Counted from the stretch's first letter, positions 1 through 11,594 are shown. The stretch is DNA of 64,000 bases from Gnetum montanum (GCA_015680685.1 MNCI01003606.1:302551-366550); one strand, 5' to 3'. A program made the numbers and translations. Notes: generated by a model not told the origin, from the letters alone.

Positions 1-529
1 GCACGGATAGGTCCCCAATGTCCAAGTTTTCGTAGGTAACTTGGAGGGATTCCTTGCCCCCCGAAAGCTCCAAAACGACCTCCCGGACCAGGTCGTTCTC
101 GGCCAGGCTACGCCAGACACAGAAGCGGGCATATCCCAACCTGTCCAGTGACCGCGTGACCCGGTCAAAGGTGATGAACTCGTCGAAATGTCCCGCCACC
201 TCCCGCAGAAACTCAAGGCCCCATAACTCCCACAGGATACTAGCCACCCGGATCCAAACGGGGGCGCGGATGAATAAATCGGGCTCTCTGTGTGCCCCGG
301 GGCGCCAATGGGTCAGTGCGAGACCCCGGGCCCCGTAGAACCAAGGTCCGCTGAGAAGGACGGAGTCGCGGGCCTGCAGGGAGGGGAGGAAGAAGAGAAG
401 CAGGTCCTCTGAGAGGCTCCGAACGGTCACGCCCTCCAGCTTCCACTGCTCCCTGACCCAGCGCCGAATTAGGTCTAAACGGGGGCGGATCCCCCTGGAG
501 AGGAACCGACCGATGAGGCTCCATTCCAT
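1..529 (-). CDS. LINE (L1-type) ORF1 with DUF4283 domain, partial at window edge
   Basis: The minus-strand frame from the ATG at 529 is open to base 1 with no stop. It begins MEWSLIGRFLSRG and continues with the hallmarks of DUF4283: a WS-IGRFL start, an FLPSLQ segment, GPWFYGARGLAL, APVWIRVASILWELW, and a YARFCVW/YENLDIGDLSV end. In plants this domain is typical of ORF1 (gag-like nucleic-acid-binding protein) of L1-clade LINEs, usually followed by a CCHC knuckle and then an endonuclease/RT ORF2; both would lie off the left edge. The segment is strongly GC-rich, unlike the AT-rich Gypsy DNA to its right, and its lack of stops suggests a younger insertion than its neighbours. A different minus frame (821 to 240) is also open and supplies an Ala/Pro/Thr-rich leader, so the true start may lie upstream with a frameshift. 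DUF4283 assignment is by motif recognition. Confidence 0.8.
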   Translation of the reverse strand, partial: MEWSLIGRFLSRGIRPRLDLIRRWVREQWKLEGVTVRSLSEDLLLFFLPSLQARDSVLLSGPWFYGARGLALTHWRPGAHREPDLFIRAPVWIRVASILWELWGLEFLREVAGHFDEFITFDRVTRSLDRLGYARFCVWRSLAENDLVREVVLELSGGKESLQVTYENLDIGDLSV

Positions 530-935
530 GGTGCGCACACCGTTTGTGGGGGGGGGTACGGATGCGAAGGCGCAGGGTGTGGTTGGAACGGGAGTGGGCC
601 TCGATGGCCCCGCGCGGAGTAGTGGGCGCCGGGGAAACCGCAGTCGCGCCAGCACCCGACTCCAGAGGCCCCTCATCCGAACCCGTGGGGGTCCTGGCGC
701 CGCCCGTCGCGGCCGCCTGAGTCGCGGTCGCGGTTGCGGCCACCGCAGGCACTGCCGTGCCTGCAGCCGCCATAGTCGTGGCCGTCGCGGCGACCGTCTC
801 CGCCGTGGCCAACGCGGTCATCGCGGCTGGCGTAGCTGTTGCTGTCGGCGCTGTCGCTGCTGCTGCTGCTGCCTGCTGTCGGCGTTGTTGCTGCTGCCGC
901 TGCTACCGCCATTGCTGCTGCTGCCGCCGTTGCTA
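530..935 (-). other. GC-rich 5' part of the LINE: Ala/Pro-rich leader and GCN/CTG trinucleotide tract
   Basis: Between the ORF1 ATG and the Gypsy-like DNA at about 940 the sequence stays GC-rich. On the minus strand it encodes low-complexity Ala/Thr/Pro-rich peptide in one frame and Pro-rich peptide in the ORF1 frame. 843-935 is an imperfect GCT/GCC/GTT triplet repeat. A run of nine G (548-556) lies between the two open frames. I take the LINE 5' end to be about 935, where composition changes abruptly and homology to the Gypsy LTR at 25918 begins. Confidence 0.55.
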
Positions 936-939
936 CTCA

Positions 940-1292
940 CTACATTGACATCTGTTCTTGTTGGTATGGTTAAGTGTAACTTGAGGCATCTGATTTTTAT
1001 CAATTTGTGTCTTATAGTTTGATGCTNGACTCAATGACTCCTACTATGGGCATTTGAGGAAAACTTTGAACTTTCAAATGGAAAAACTACAAAAGCTTCA
1101 CTACATATACAACCTCTTATTACTATAAATGCAATTGCATGCACATATTTATAGCCAAAAAACAATACTACATCAATGGGGCCTTATCGAAGCATGGTAA
1201 GATGTGTCAATTAGTCCTCATTAATGAGGCCTAGTTGATGAGGCATCATTAATGAGGCCTCATCGATGTAGCCAACTAAATGTGACTCAGCA
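940..1292 (-). mobile_element. Gypsy LTR, minus orientation, partly missing (LTR family 1)
   Basis: The segment matches 25918-26666: the same TTAAGTGTAACT start region, the same CAAATGGAAAAA stretch, and the same TATTTATAGCCAAAAAACA. It also shares ATGGTAAGATGTGTCAA followed by GAGGCCTCAT motifs. Read on the minus strand, the sequence at 1146-1154 gives a TATA box (CTATAAATA). A single N at 1027 joins two parts that are about 430 bp apart in the other copy, so sequence is missing here. The LTR start on the minus strand is placed at 1292, next to a purine-rich tract. Confidence 0.65.
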
Positions 1293-1302
1293 TACCCCCA
1301 TG
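1293..1302 (-). other. polypurine tract of the family 1 Gypsy element
   Basis: On the minus strand this reads CATGGGGGTA directly before the LTR start, the expected position of the plus-strand priming site for a 3' LTR. Confidence 0.5.
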
Positions 1303-1479
1303 ACTAAATGAAAACTCATCCTTAAGTTCTTTGAAAAAATTGGAAAGCTATTGAATTAATGTCTGAATTTTCCTCAAACAAAAAAAATTAACTAACTTGA
1401 CTAAAAATGGAGTGCCTGGGTGTATGGATCCACACATTACAAAGAATGACGATGTTCAAGGCACAAAATTGAACACCAT

Positions 1480-4374
1480 GACATAACTCTTCAAAAGTAG
1501 ATAGCATGTTCCTTGATGGTGTAAAGCTTGTTGGAGAAGATTAGACAGTCCCAGGAAATGGTGATTCCTAAGGCTCTGAGGGACCTTCACCAGCTTCACA
1601 CACAAGTAGTGGATTGAGGTGGTTTTGGCTATCATGCTACTACTGAAACTTCAGGTGGAAGGTGGAAAGCATCTAGCAGTGCTTTCATTTTCTCATCCTT
1701 ACTTCTAGGATCATGCACCATCCATGCAGCTTTGCTAATGTGGGTTGGAATAGGCACATCCTAGGAACACAAGATTACTGGAAATAGCTCCTTAGCATTA
1801 ATGAACTAGGTAGTGAAATATTTTTATTTAATGTTGAATGCCTTGACTATGTCTTTCAGCTCCTGGCAGTCATTCATCCATCTAGCTAGGTTCTCAATGA
1901 TTGATTGTTGGTCTTTAAACTATGATCTGAGAACTTTGAGTTCAGTGTGTGCAGTCTCAAGCTTCTACTTACCATCCTTGTGGTGTTTGAACTCTACCTC
2001 ATATAATAGATATGAGCTAGGCACTTGTTGTTCTAACTCTGACCATGGCCATCTAGCTGTTACCATTGCCATGTTTGCATATTAGAGATTGGCCAACTTC
2101 ATATACTCTGTCATCTCCTAAATTTGCAACTTCTTCAAGTGGATCTTTGCTTTGTTGTAGGCATCGATCCCATCAATGATGGGCTATCACATATCTCTTC
2201 CTTGTTGGAGTTGTTGGAGGTCTTCATTCATCTTTACGTTCACCATCTAGATGTGTTTCTCATTAACTTCTTTCTACAAGCCAACTTGGTCCCTGTAGTG
2301 ATTCTTCACTTTCTCAAATTTGAGGGCCTCATTCTTCCAGGTGGCAATCTTGATGGCAAACTTCTAGTGCAATGCATGCACTTTTTCCATTAATAGATTT
2401 CATGTTTCTATGGCCAATCTCCTTAGTTCAATGTTCACCTTATTAATCTACTCCTGTTGTTGCTGAATAAATTCCTGCATTTGATCCTTCTGAGCATCAA
2501 CATTTCGCAAGCGATAATTTTGTGCAATTAGGGATCCATTCTCCTAGCACATCTAGTTCAAGTCCATTTGAATTGCATATGTTTTGGCTTCTACCATGGA
2601 TTGGTTGAAGATGGTCATTATTGCCTCCTTCTCATCCTTTTGGAATCATTCTTGAAGCTATTTGAAAGCTTCATCTCTTGTTACTACTAGGTTGATGATC
2701 ATAGGATCTGCAAGTTAGGCATGAAGTTTGGCAACCTACACGACCAAGCATTGGATTCTTTCTTGGGCCATTTCAAGTTGCCCCTCCAAGATAATGAATT
2801 TTCCTCTTGCATTTAGTAACTTTGACTAGGTCATAATGATGTTTTTTGAAAGATCAAAGATGTCTGGAGTTGGTTTCCCAATTCCCACCAGTCATTCCAG
2901 CAACTTTTCATGCTGAGCTACATCTAATTTTTCATTGATCATTCCTATAGATGTTTGACATCTCAAAGTGCAAATACATCTGGTACAGACACTACAGGTG
3001 CATTCAATGCTTCAACCACATGGTTAGCCACCACTTCAACAGCTGTTTCCTACCCTTGGTGCTACATCACCAAGATAGTTACCCCTTCCTCTTCCTCCAA
3101 CCACATCGAGAAAGTGGTGGAATTCCTAGAGATTTCTAGGAATAAATGGTGCTATGATAATGACAGTTTTACCTCCTGAGTGTTGGGATCCAACCTTGCA
3201 AGCAGCTACATTTCATTGGGAAGAGAAGATTGGACCACCCCTCTTCATCTAACTAACTATTTAAGCCACCTCATTAAAGTGACTCATCACTAGCTAATAC
3301 ACAAATGGATCTATCCCACTTGTTCTTGCTCATTGATCTTGTTCACTTAAGAGCTATTCTTAGATTTTACATAGATGCTCAATGGCTATGCAGGCCTTCG
3401 GTGTTGTTTCTTGAGTGGGTGGTGGCAACAATTCCTCCTATTTGTAGGTTGTTGTTGGCATTTTATCTTTCATGATTTTTAACAATGAGGCCAAAGGAGC
3501 ATGCCTGAGGGTATTATTAGAATAACAAGCAATGCCTACCCAAAAAGGGTAGGGTCTTCCTTCCACATTCATTTTTCTTAAAGAGCTTCTCAATCTCTAA
3601 GTAAATTAGCTATGGAAGGTTGATGAGAAATTTTACACTTAGAGTGGTGGATGCTCAAGTAGAGAAGATTGTTACCTTGCTTGGCCTCATTGTTGGATTG
3701 AGGTGATAGGTCTCAATCTTGAAGTTAATTCACTCTGCCGATGTGAGCACACCATACTTCTTACGGTCAACCTCGTAGCGTCACTAAGTCCACTTCCTCT
3801 TGGCCTCGGGATCACCTTTTGTGAATAATTTTGCCAACTGTGTTCTAGTGTTAGGCAACCAAAGTGCATGTGTGATAGCTTCTACCAAGTAGGACACTTG
3901 AATGTGCTTGATTTTTACAATAGACCTTGGCTTTTGATTACTTCAGAAGAGATATGCCTCTTCCATGTACCATTCTCCACTGGATGTGATTATTGGGCAC
4001 ATGGGATAGGCTTCCAAATGTGTCTTGACATCCTCTAGATATTTGTCTAAAAATGATCCAAAATTGATCTCTTGAAGAAATGATCTTTGGGTCTCTCAAG
4101 ACCTAATGATGTCTAGGCAGGCTTGAGTTAAAGTGACCTCAAGCCTTGGCATGGGTCTAGACACTTGTCCTCTTTGGGATTGTTCTATTGACACTTCTTC
4201 TTCTAGAATCTGTTGGATAGATTCCATTTAGGGCTCCTCACAAAGAGATCTCATTGCATGGGTTGCTTCTGGTAATTTTTGGTGCTATTCTTGTTAGCCC
4301 CCTCCAAATCTGGGCTACTTCTCCCATAGTTGCAAGGGTTCTCCTTCCTACAAGCATTTCTATTTTGGTTCCAT
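1480..4374 (-). pseudogene. extra ORF of a Gypsy element: long Gln/Glu/Lys-rich coiled-coil protein, stop-ridden
   Basis: Reading down from the ATG at 4374, the minus strand stays recognisably protein-coding for about 2.9 kb. It is interrupted mostly by TAG and TGA codons at apparent Gln/Trp/Arg positions, with frame changes near 2960 and 3270. The N-terminal part (4374 to about 3700) is mixed, with motifs such as LEEEVSIEQSQRGQ, SGEWYMEEAYLF and TRTQLAKLFTKGDPEAKRKW. The C-terminal half (about 2900 to 1800) is a long heptad-like helix rich in Gln, Glu, Lys and Leu, typical of a coiled coil. It has no gag, protease or pol motif. It lies on the same strand as the pol remnant at 6630-9372 and just before an LTR, the position where plant Gypsy elements may carry an env-like or extra ORF. 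I do not recognise the family, and the downstream end is approximate. Confidence 0.55.
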
Positions 4375-6612
4375 ATCTAATCACAATGAGACCATGGATT
4401 AGAAATTGGTGTATAACATAAAGAAATTGGGATACCTTTATCTCTTAAGGATAGTTACACTTGGCTAAGTTGTGATTATGGCTAATTTAATTACTTCCAT
4501 TATCTTTTTATTTATGTATTATCATTAATAAATCATCTTGGGGATTGTTGGAAGGGTTAACTATCGAAAAAGTTGATGTTTATATGCTATTAAGGTTATT
4601 AACCCTTTCAAAGAAGTTAGAAAAAAATTCCCAAAAAATTTCATCAATTTTACATTGGAAACCTTAAGGTTTGCAGCCCCCACAATAAACATCTCTCCTT
4701 CAGTAAGCACATGATCAAAAAAAAAAGTGATTTGGACAAACAATTGGAAATTTATGAGCTCTGGAAGGTTTTGGGCTTTGAAAAATTACAAAATATCCCT
4801 GTGTGTTATGAGAAAATAATGAAAAATTCCTAAGTACTCGATGATATATATAGGATGTAAGCACTATGTCAACGAGGCCTCATCGATAGGGCCTCATTGA
4901 CGTTGTTTGTTGCATCGATGAGGCCTCATCGATAGGGTCTCATTAACATTGTTGGCTGCATCGACGAGGCCTCGTTGATGTAGCTATTGACCATCATTGA
5001 CTACTATTGACTTTGGTCAAACTTTCAAAATACAAGAAATTTTTGGATGACATTGGGATCAAATGAAAGCTTAAAGGACAAAGAATAATATGAAAACATG
5101 AGAAGAGGATGCTAAAGAGGAAAAATGGAGAAAAATGAATTTTGTGAATGAATGAAAGAAAAAGGTTAAGGAGAAATATGTAGAATACTCAATGGAATAT
5201 GCAAAAGATAGGATTGTGGTAATGTCAAAAGTAAGGAACCTTAACTAATCAAGCCAAAACCTATGCAATTGGGTCCTCCTGATAATAGTCTCATGTCCTT
5301 TTTGCCCTTGCATAACCTCACCTGAAGAGTTCATTAGCCCCAGAGTTGATTAATAGTCATGAAGAGTTAAGGACCAACGCAAAAGAATCTATCCAAGAAT
5401 CCCAACATATCAGACCAAGACATAGAGCCTAACATAGAACCCAGTAGTGAGGTGAGTTATGGCAACATCGATGGATGATAGAGAAGATGGAATGGAGTTC
5501 CAAATTAAGGTCATAAGAAGTCCCTTGCAGAAGTGGTATTTAAAATGACCCAAGAAGTTCCATCCTTAGTCCAGACCAAAACCATCCACTTTCAGTGACT
5601 TCACATCATCACTTCAAGACTAATCCACCCTCTCGAGACACAAGAGTGCTTCCACAAAACAATCACCACTTCATAAAGATAAAGAAAGAGAAGTAGGAAC
5701 TAAGAGAGAGAGAGATGGTCTTAGTTAGAGGGGACTTTTAGGCATAGGTGCATGTTGTTCAAGTCCCATAACCAGTGCTTGTAGCCTATTTATTTGTCCA
5801 ATGGGTCTGCTATAAATTTGCATTATATTCCCATTATTTTGTTCTTTTTTTCTTTTTTTGTCTTTTTTTTTGAAATGGAAACCACACCATGAAAGGACTT
5901 ATTCATGTCAAAGGGGTGTGCTTTAAATTCCCATTGGTTTTTTTCAAATGGGAACCACACCATGCAATGACATTATTTGACTTCCTATTAATGGTTGGTA
6001 TGCAACAGTAAGAAATTCATGAAAAAACACTCAAGCACTCAAGCAAGTAGAAGAGTACAAAGAGTATTGAGTCTTATTGAATTCACACCCTTTACAAACC
6101 TTTGAATCCTTCCTAATTTTGGAACTACCAAGGTCATTCATTGATTAAAAGTTTCTTTAATGGAGGGGACCTCAAATTCCCAAAACCAGGGAAACCATAG
6201 AGTTCATTGGATGGGCGAATGACATGGACTCACTACCTATTCTATGAAAAATAAACCATGTTAGAGTCGTTAGACATCAAAATTCAAAAATAGAAACTAG
6301 ACATCGATAATCACAAGATTAAGCACAAACCATCATTAGTAAATAGCAATAGTGGCACTATGTCTTGTGATAATAAAGCATTGATTAGCAAAAATGAGGA
6401 AATATCACATTTAAATCAAACCAAAAAAAGTAAAATATATAAGAAAATGTAAAATAGTCAAGAATGTTCAAAGCTACTAAAGATGGTGTAAAATTAGAAA
6501 AATTTGAAAAATCAAGAATTTGTAAAATAAATAATTTGTAAAAATCAAAAATGTGAAAAACAAAATGTAGAAAAATCAAGAAGCGAATTTGATGATTAGC
6601 ACAAATGGCCAT
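4375..6612 (-). other. non-coding Gypsy DNA with LTR-like features
   Basis: No coding frame is visible. 4865-5000 carries repeated GAGGCCTCATCGAT motifs like those in the LTRs at 940-1292 and 25918-26666, but the surroundings differ, so this is a related rather than identical LTR. A TATA-like GATATATATAGG lies at about 4842. 5836-5990 has a T-rich tract and a short tandem duplication containing ACCACACCATG. 6380-6600 is A-rich with repeated AAAATC/AAAATG words. On the minus strand CATGGGGGAGATGG (6607-6620) resembles the polypurine tract at 1293, so a 3' LTR may begin just below it (about 6603), immediately after the integrase C-terminus. Confidence 0.4.
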
Positions 6613-6629
6613 CTCCCCCATGACTAAGT

Positions 6630-9372
6630 TGAAAGGAGGAGATCCAAAAAATAGAATGTGGTTGTCCATCCATCAAGGTGGTAATTGCAGTGGCCTGTCT
6701 AGGTTCAAGGAAAGGCTTTACTTGTTGAATGTTGACAAACTACTTTTTATTTGGGCATTTAGGCTTGTAGATCAACATGGTCCCAGAGGGAAAGGTTTAA
6801 TCAACTATATAAGATCCCTTCCACAATGTTTGGAATTTTTCCTTTTGGGGTACACGTGTGAGGTTCTAGTAGAGAAACTTATCTCATGGTTAAAGTTCTA
6901 CTTTCCTAATTCTAAGGTTATGATGTTGCTTGTTGAATGCCTTGTTCACCTCATTCAAGGATAGGACCACTAATTGATTTTTAGCTAACATGTTCAAGTT
7001 GATTAACCTTTCTTTCTATGCTAGACTTATGTCAAGATTTAGATCATAAGCTATTGAGAGTGTACAAAGCTCAAATTGAATCAGGAGCATTGGAAGTTTC
7101 TTGTACACTAACTTGGAGGGAGAATAGCCAATAGGAAGTTTCCAAGTTGAACAATAAGCCCTAAGAGCATCATTAATTTTTATACTCTAATCCTTTGTAT
7201 ATTTGCTAATGGTTAACATTAGTATTTTTGTAATCTCTCAGTTGGTTACCTCTGCTTGACTATTGGCTTGGGGATGGTAAGGTGTTGTTAATTTATGTTC
7301 TATCCCCAAGCATTGTATTAACTTTCTAAATGTGGCACCTATAAAATGAGTTCCATTATCAGAAATTAGTGAACATGGCATCCCAAACCTATTCATAATA
7401 TTTTATTATATAAATTTTGCAATAGTGGATGATGTACAATCAGTAACAGCTACTGCTTCTACCCATTTTGTGCAGTAGTTAACTACTACTATAATATACA
7501 TCTTTTTGTTGGACATGGGTGTGATTGGACCCATGAGGTTAATGCCCCATATGTTGAAAGGATTAAGTGGTTGAATCCACTATTGAGGACCTTCCATGTG
7601 AGCAATCATTCCCCCATCTTGTTGATAGCATTCACAAGACTTGACGAACTAGTGGACATTCCTAAAGATTGTAGGATAATAGTATCCTACCATTAGGATT
7701 TTTATGGCTATGCATCTCCTTACATAGTGGCCTCCACAAGGCCCTTCATGAGCATCCTAGAGAATGCGCAGTTGATCTTCATCAAGGACATACCAATGAA
7801 TCAAACCATCAACACACACCTTATAAAGGTGTCCATTGATTTCCATGAAGTATTTGGCCTGATGAATAAATTATTGCTTCTTCCTAAAATCCAAGTCTTG
7901 TGGCATCTCCTGAGTAAGAAAGTAGGTAAGGATGCCATTATACCATATTGTTTTTGCAAGCATTTATTCACTTATTTCTCCTATAAATAGGAGTTTTTTT
8001 GGAAACTGCTTAGAGAGTGAGCTCTCCTCCTCTTTATTGTCCCATCTTAAGAAAGAGAGGTGGTCAACGACCACATTCTTAATCCCTTTTTAGTCTACCA
8101 TAGTGAGGTTGAATTCCTACAAGATCACAAGCCACTATATGACACAAGGGCTCACCATTGGCTTATTCATGAGAAAGTAGATTACACTATGGTCCATATG
8201 CACAAATACTTTATAACCAAGCACATAGTGCCTGAACTTTTCTAGCACATACACCACAACCATTAGTTCTTTCTGCATGGTGGTGTAATTTAACTATGCT
8301 CCCACAATGCTTTGACTCATACAATGGATGTAATATGGACGTTTCTTATCATTCATCTACATGAGCACTACTCCCAAAGCATAGTTAGATGCATCTATCA
8401 TTATATGAAAATTTTTGGACTATTCTGGTGCTCGTAGGATTGGTGTTTCTACAAGTTTCTCCTTTAATTGTTGGAATGCATGTTCACATTCATTAATCTC
8501 GATGAAAGGTGTATCTTCCTTTGTAAGCTTTATCAATAGGTTTGCAATCTAAGAGAAATTCTCTATGAATCATTGGTAGTAGCTAGTGTGTCCAAGGAAT
8601 GATTGAACATCTTTAACAATCTCTAGTTGGTGTGTTATTCCTTGGATGACCCTTATTTTCTTTGGGTCTACCTTAATCCCTTTTTGTGAAATTCAGTGCC
8701 CAAGAACAATGCTTTCTTGGACCATGAGTTGGCACTTTTGCTAGTTGAGCCATAGGTTTGTCTCTATACATCTCTTTAGTACTTACTCAAGTCAGTTCAA
8801 GGCTTGCTCAAAGGTAACCCCATAGGTGGAAAATGCATCCATAAAGACTTCAACACCACTACCAATCTATTGTTGAAAGATAGTAAGGACCAAGCATTGA
8901 AATGTTGTAGGGGCATTGCAAAAACAAAATGGCATTTTACAATATGCAAAATTCCCTAGGGACTCGTGAATGTTTTCTTGGCCTAATCTTTTGGCACAAT
9001 TTGGATTTGGTTATAGCCACATAACCATCCAAGAAGCTATAATAATAATGCCTGGATATGTTGTCTAACACTTGATCCACAAATGGAAAAGGAAAATGAT
9101 CTTTAAATGTTGCCATATTCAACAGCCTAAAGTTGATGCAAACCCATCATTTTCCACCCTTCTTTGGTACAATTACGAGTGGCCTAATCCACTCACTATC
9201 CATGATGGGATGAATGAACCCTACCTTGAGGAGTTGCTCTATTTCCTCTTTGATGATTTGCTTCAATTTGGGATTTAGCAACCTCTGCGGTTGCTTTTTA
9301 GGCTTCATGGTTAGGTCAGTGTAGATGTGATGTTGGCATATCCTTGGATTGATTCTTGTTAGCTCTAGATAT
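6630..9372 (-). pseudogene. pol: Gypsy pol remnant: reverse transcriptase, RNase H, integrase
   Basis: Minus-strand translation gives Gypsy pol in the expected order. The RT start (9370-9147) has LNPKLKQIIKEEIEQLL, VGFIHPIMDSEW and PLVIVPKKGGK. The RT active-site block VFMDAFSTYG is at 8825-8848, with the second catalytic Asp of the usual FMDD changed to Ala (8834-8845). RNase H follows at about 8420-8000 with KFRHYVLGYKVFVHMDHS. The integrase zinc region is at about 7720-7600. The integrase core has MGPITPMSNKK (first catalytic Asp replaced by Asn at 7538-7540), ISDNGTHF (7343-7367), and YHPQANSQAEVTN with the catalytic Glu codon at 7250-7252. The C-terminal domain runs to about 6640. Many TAG/TAA/TGA stops and two lost catalytic residues show it is dead. 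The gene is cut at 9372 by the insertion of copy A; its upstream part resumes at 25513. Confidence 0.88.
9368..9372. other. target-site duplication, left copy (GATAT)
   Basis: GATAT immediately precedes the TG of the copy A 5' LTR and recurs at 25508-25512 immediately after the CA end of the 3' LTR. Five bp is the normal Gypsy target duplication. Confidence 0.9.
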
Positions 9373-9893
9373 TGAAACACCATAAATTTATGGAATCTCA
9401 TGATTTAGTAGTCCTAGAATGTGGATAAGGGTCCTTGCAAGCATGGTGACATGTTCGACTATGCAGATAATACCCTCTGTGGCACAGTCAACATGGCATC
9501 CAACCACAAGGCTAGTTTGCACGAAAGAGGCAATGGGGGTAGACCATACAATTTGGCAAATTTTCTCTCTTAGGCTGATAGGCTTGCTACACCTTCTAGC
9601 TTGCCTAGCTTGACACTTGACTTGGCTGACAGTCTACCCAAGGACCATGCTAGGAACTATTGAAGATGTTTAGGATGGACTAAACAGTTCAACAAGTTTT
9701 CTAACTGTAGGAACCTACTACACTACACTACGTTGCACAACATAATAGGCCTTGGGGAGACTGATTGTGCCCAAAATATGAAAATTGACAATGATTTAGT
9801 CCTTTAGGATATCTTCCCCACTTCATCCTTGATGCATGAGTAACATGACGTAGCAAAATGTGACAATTTTTATCTGAAATCATTACGATTTGA

Positions 9894-9937
9894 GTGCTAT
9901 GCTATGCTATGCTACGTAGCATAGCATAGCATAGCAC
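9894..9937. repeat. perfect 44-bp palindrome in the 5' LTR
   Basis: Each arm is 22 bases built from repeated GCTAT units meeting at TACGTA. The arms are exactly complementary. The equivalent place in the 3' LTR (about 23758) has only a degenerate version. Confidence 0.92.
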
Positions 9938-10973
9938 AACATAGCAGGATGCACTCTGATAATACTCCTACTCAGATGGCTCTGATGGAGTAGGCACATT
10001 TGCCCATGCTTCAACCATCGAACAAGTTTTCTCTACTAAGACACCAAGACATGGCTGACATTTCATGATAAAACGTTTGCAAGATTAAGTCAGAATCTAA
10101 GCCAAACTAGGTGCTACGCCATGCTACTCTACCCAGTGTAGCATAGTGTAGCAAGGATAAAATGTATGAAGGACCTCTACCAAGTGGTTCTAGCAAAATA
10201 ATTTCACTTGGCCACACTTTATCCTCCAAAAATTCATGTCCCACTTAGCCCTAGAGCCTCAAGCAAGGTTTCTTAACAAAGCATTGCAGATCATACGAAG
10301 ATGCATGTCATATTGGCTACTACACTGTAGCATAGCATAGTGAGGGTGAAAAACACTAAAGTGTCCCAAGGATGAACTCAGTAGGTCCCGAGACCTTCCA
10401 GCATGAAAGAAAAAGTTGTAGTTCCTTGCCTAGACAGGCCTCAGATAGATCTTTTCAACTTTTAGGCAACATTTCTTTCAAGACCGGTGGCTACGCTATG
10501 CAGCATAGCATAGCGTAGCATGTGAGTGTTTACAACTACGCCAATATGATGGGTAGCATAAATAGTGTAACACTCACATGGGAGCCCCATGGCATCTTTA
10601 GTTAGCTTTAGAACTTATTAGCCATGGTTACTCTCATCCCGGCATCTCTTCAATAGACAAAATCAACAAGTTTTCCTTGTTTTTCACCCCCTGACTATCC
10701 CCTAAAGTTTTCCCTATGCTTAACCCTACTCACAAGAATAGGAAAGACGTAGTCCTGGAGCATAGGCTCCACTTTACATTCATTATTGGCATTTTTTCTC
10801 TATAACAAACATGGTAGTTCATTGGACTTTAGCACATCCAGCTTGAACAGTATGGTCATAGCATAGCAGTTTTCATATCCAGCATCACACAGTAGCATGC
10901 CATAGTTTCATCTGCACTTTGTGGGACCCAAGACATGTGGCATCCAAACCATATTTTTCTCCCGCTTGTGCCC

Positions 10974-10981
10974 CTATAAAT
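10974..10981 (+). promoter_or_regulatory. LTR TATA box (copy A, 5' LTR)
   Basis: CTATAAATACC occurs here, in the 3' LTR (about 24850) and in copy C (about 58861). The related 3' LTR of copy B has TTATAAATGCC. Conservation of this block while surrounding U3 sequence differs supports a real Pol II promoter; transcription would start about 30 bp downstream. Confidence 0.65.
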
Positions 10982-11594
10982 ACCTCGACGAACAATGTTC
11001 AAAAGATTAGCTTTTTGCATCGTTGGCTTTTGGATTGATCATACCTATGGTTGGCTTCTGGCATTTTTTTAGTATGGTTGGCTTTCGAGCATGTTTGGCA
11101 TTCTAGCATTTTGGCTTCCTAGAAATTAGCTTTGCCAAGAAAACTGGCAAGTAGAGGGTTCCTATTAGCAAGCTATTGACAACAGTTTAAGGAGCTATGA
11201 CCATACTACTTCATTGTAAGCTATGCCTATCCGCACTGCCATCTGTTGTACACCTTCTTCAATCAAGCAAAGATCAAATCCCCCCATCTTGGGGTAGTGC
11301 ACTTTCTCACCTAAGCCTATTTCATTCTTTGTTTTCTATTATCATATCTTGCATTATTTTTCATCGTTTTACGTTTGTCACTTACTGTTTCAACTTTCAT
11401 ATAATGCCTCCAAAACAAACATTTATGAAATATTATTGTACACTAATTAAGTCACTTTCTGATTGACCAAACTATTCAAGGCATCCCACATCTATTTACA
11501 TCTAGCATGATCCTCGCATGGATCCAGGGTTAGGTTGTATGCCTAGTGACCTCTCAGTATTCCGGCCACCAACGTTTTTGATCGCTATAGTTTT

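Larger units (their letters stand above)
9373..11589 (+). repeat. copy A 5' LTR
   Basis: Begins TGAAACACC and ends CTATA; the terminal CA has become TA. It matches 23237-25507 along its whole length. It is packed with GCTATGCTATGC/GTAGCATAGC words, including a perfect 44-bp palindrome. A TATA box at 10974 sits about 600 bp before the end, in the U3/R region. Confidence 0.88.

Noticed and set aside
54-338. Plus-strand open frame of 94 codons in the GC-rich start
   Set aside because: It is the complement of the LINE ORF1 DUF4283 frame; composition alone explains it.
843-935. Possible CRISPR-like or satellite array
   Set aside because: It is a simple imperfect triplet repeat without spacers.
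513-1022. Plus-strand 169-codon frame rich in Arg/Cys/Leu
   Set aside because: It reads through the complement of the LINE leader and the triplet repeat into Gypsy DNA; low complexity and no motif.
6605-6964. Plus-strand 119-codon open frame
   Set aside because: It is the antisense shadow of the integrase C-terminal domain of the minus-strand pol.
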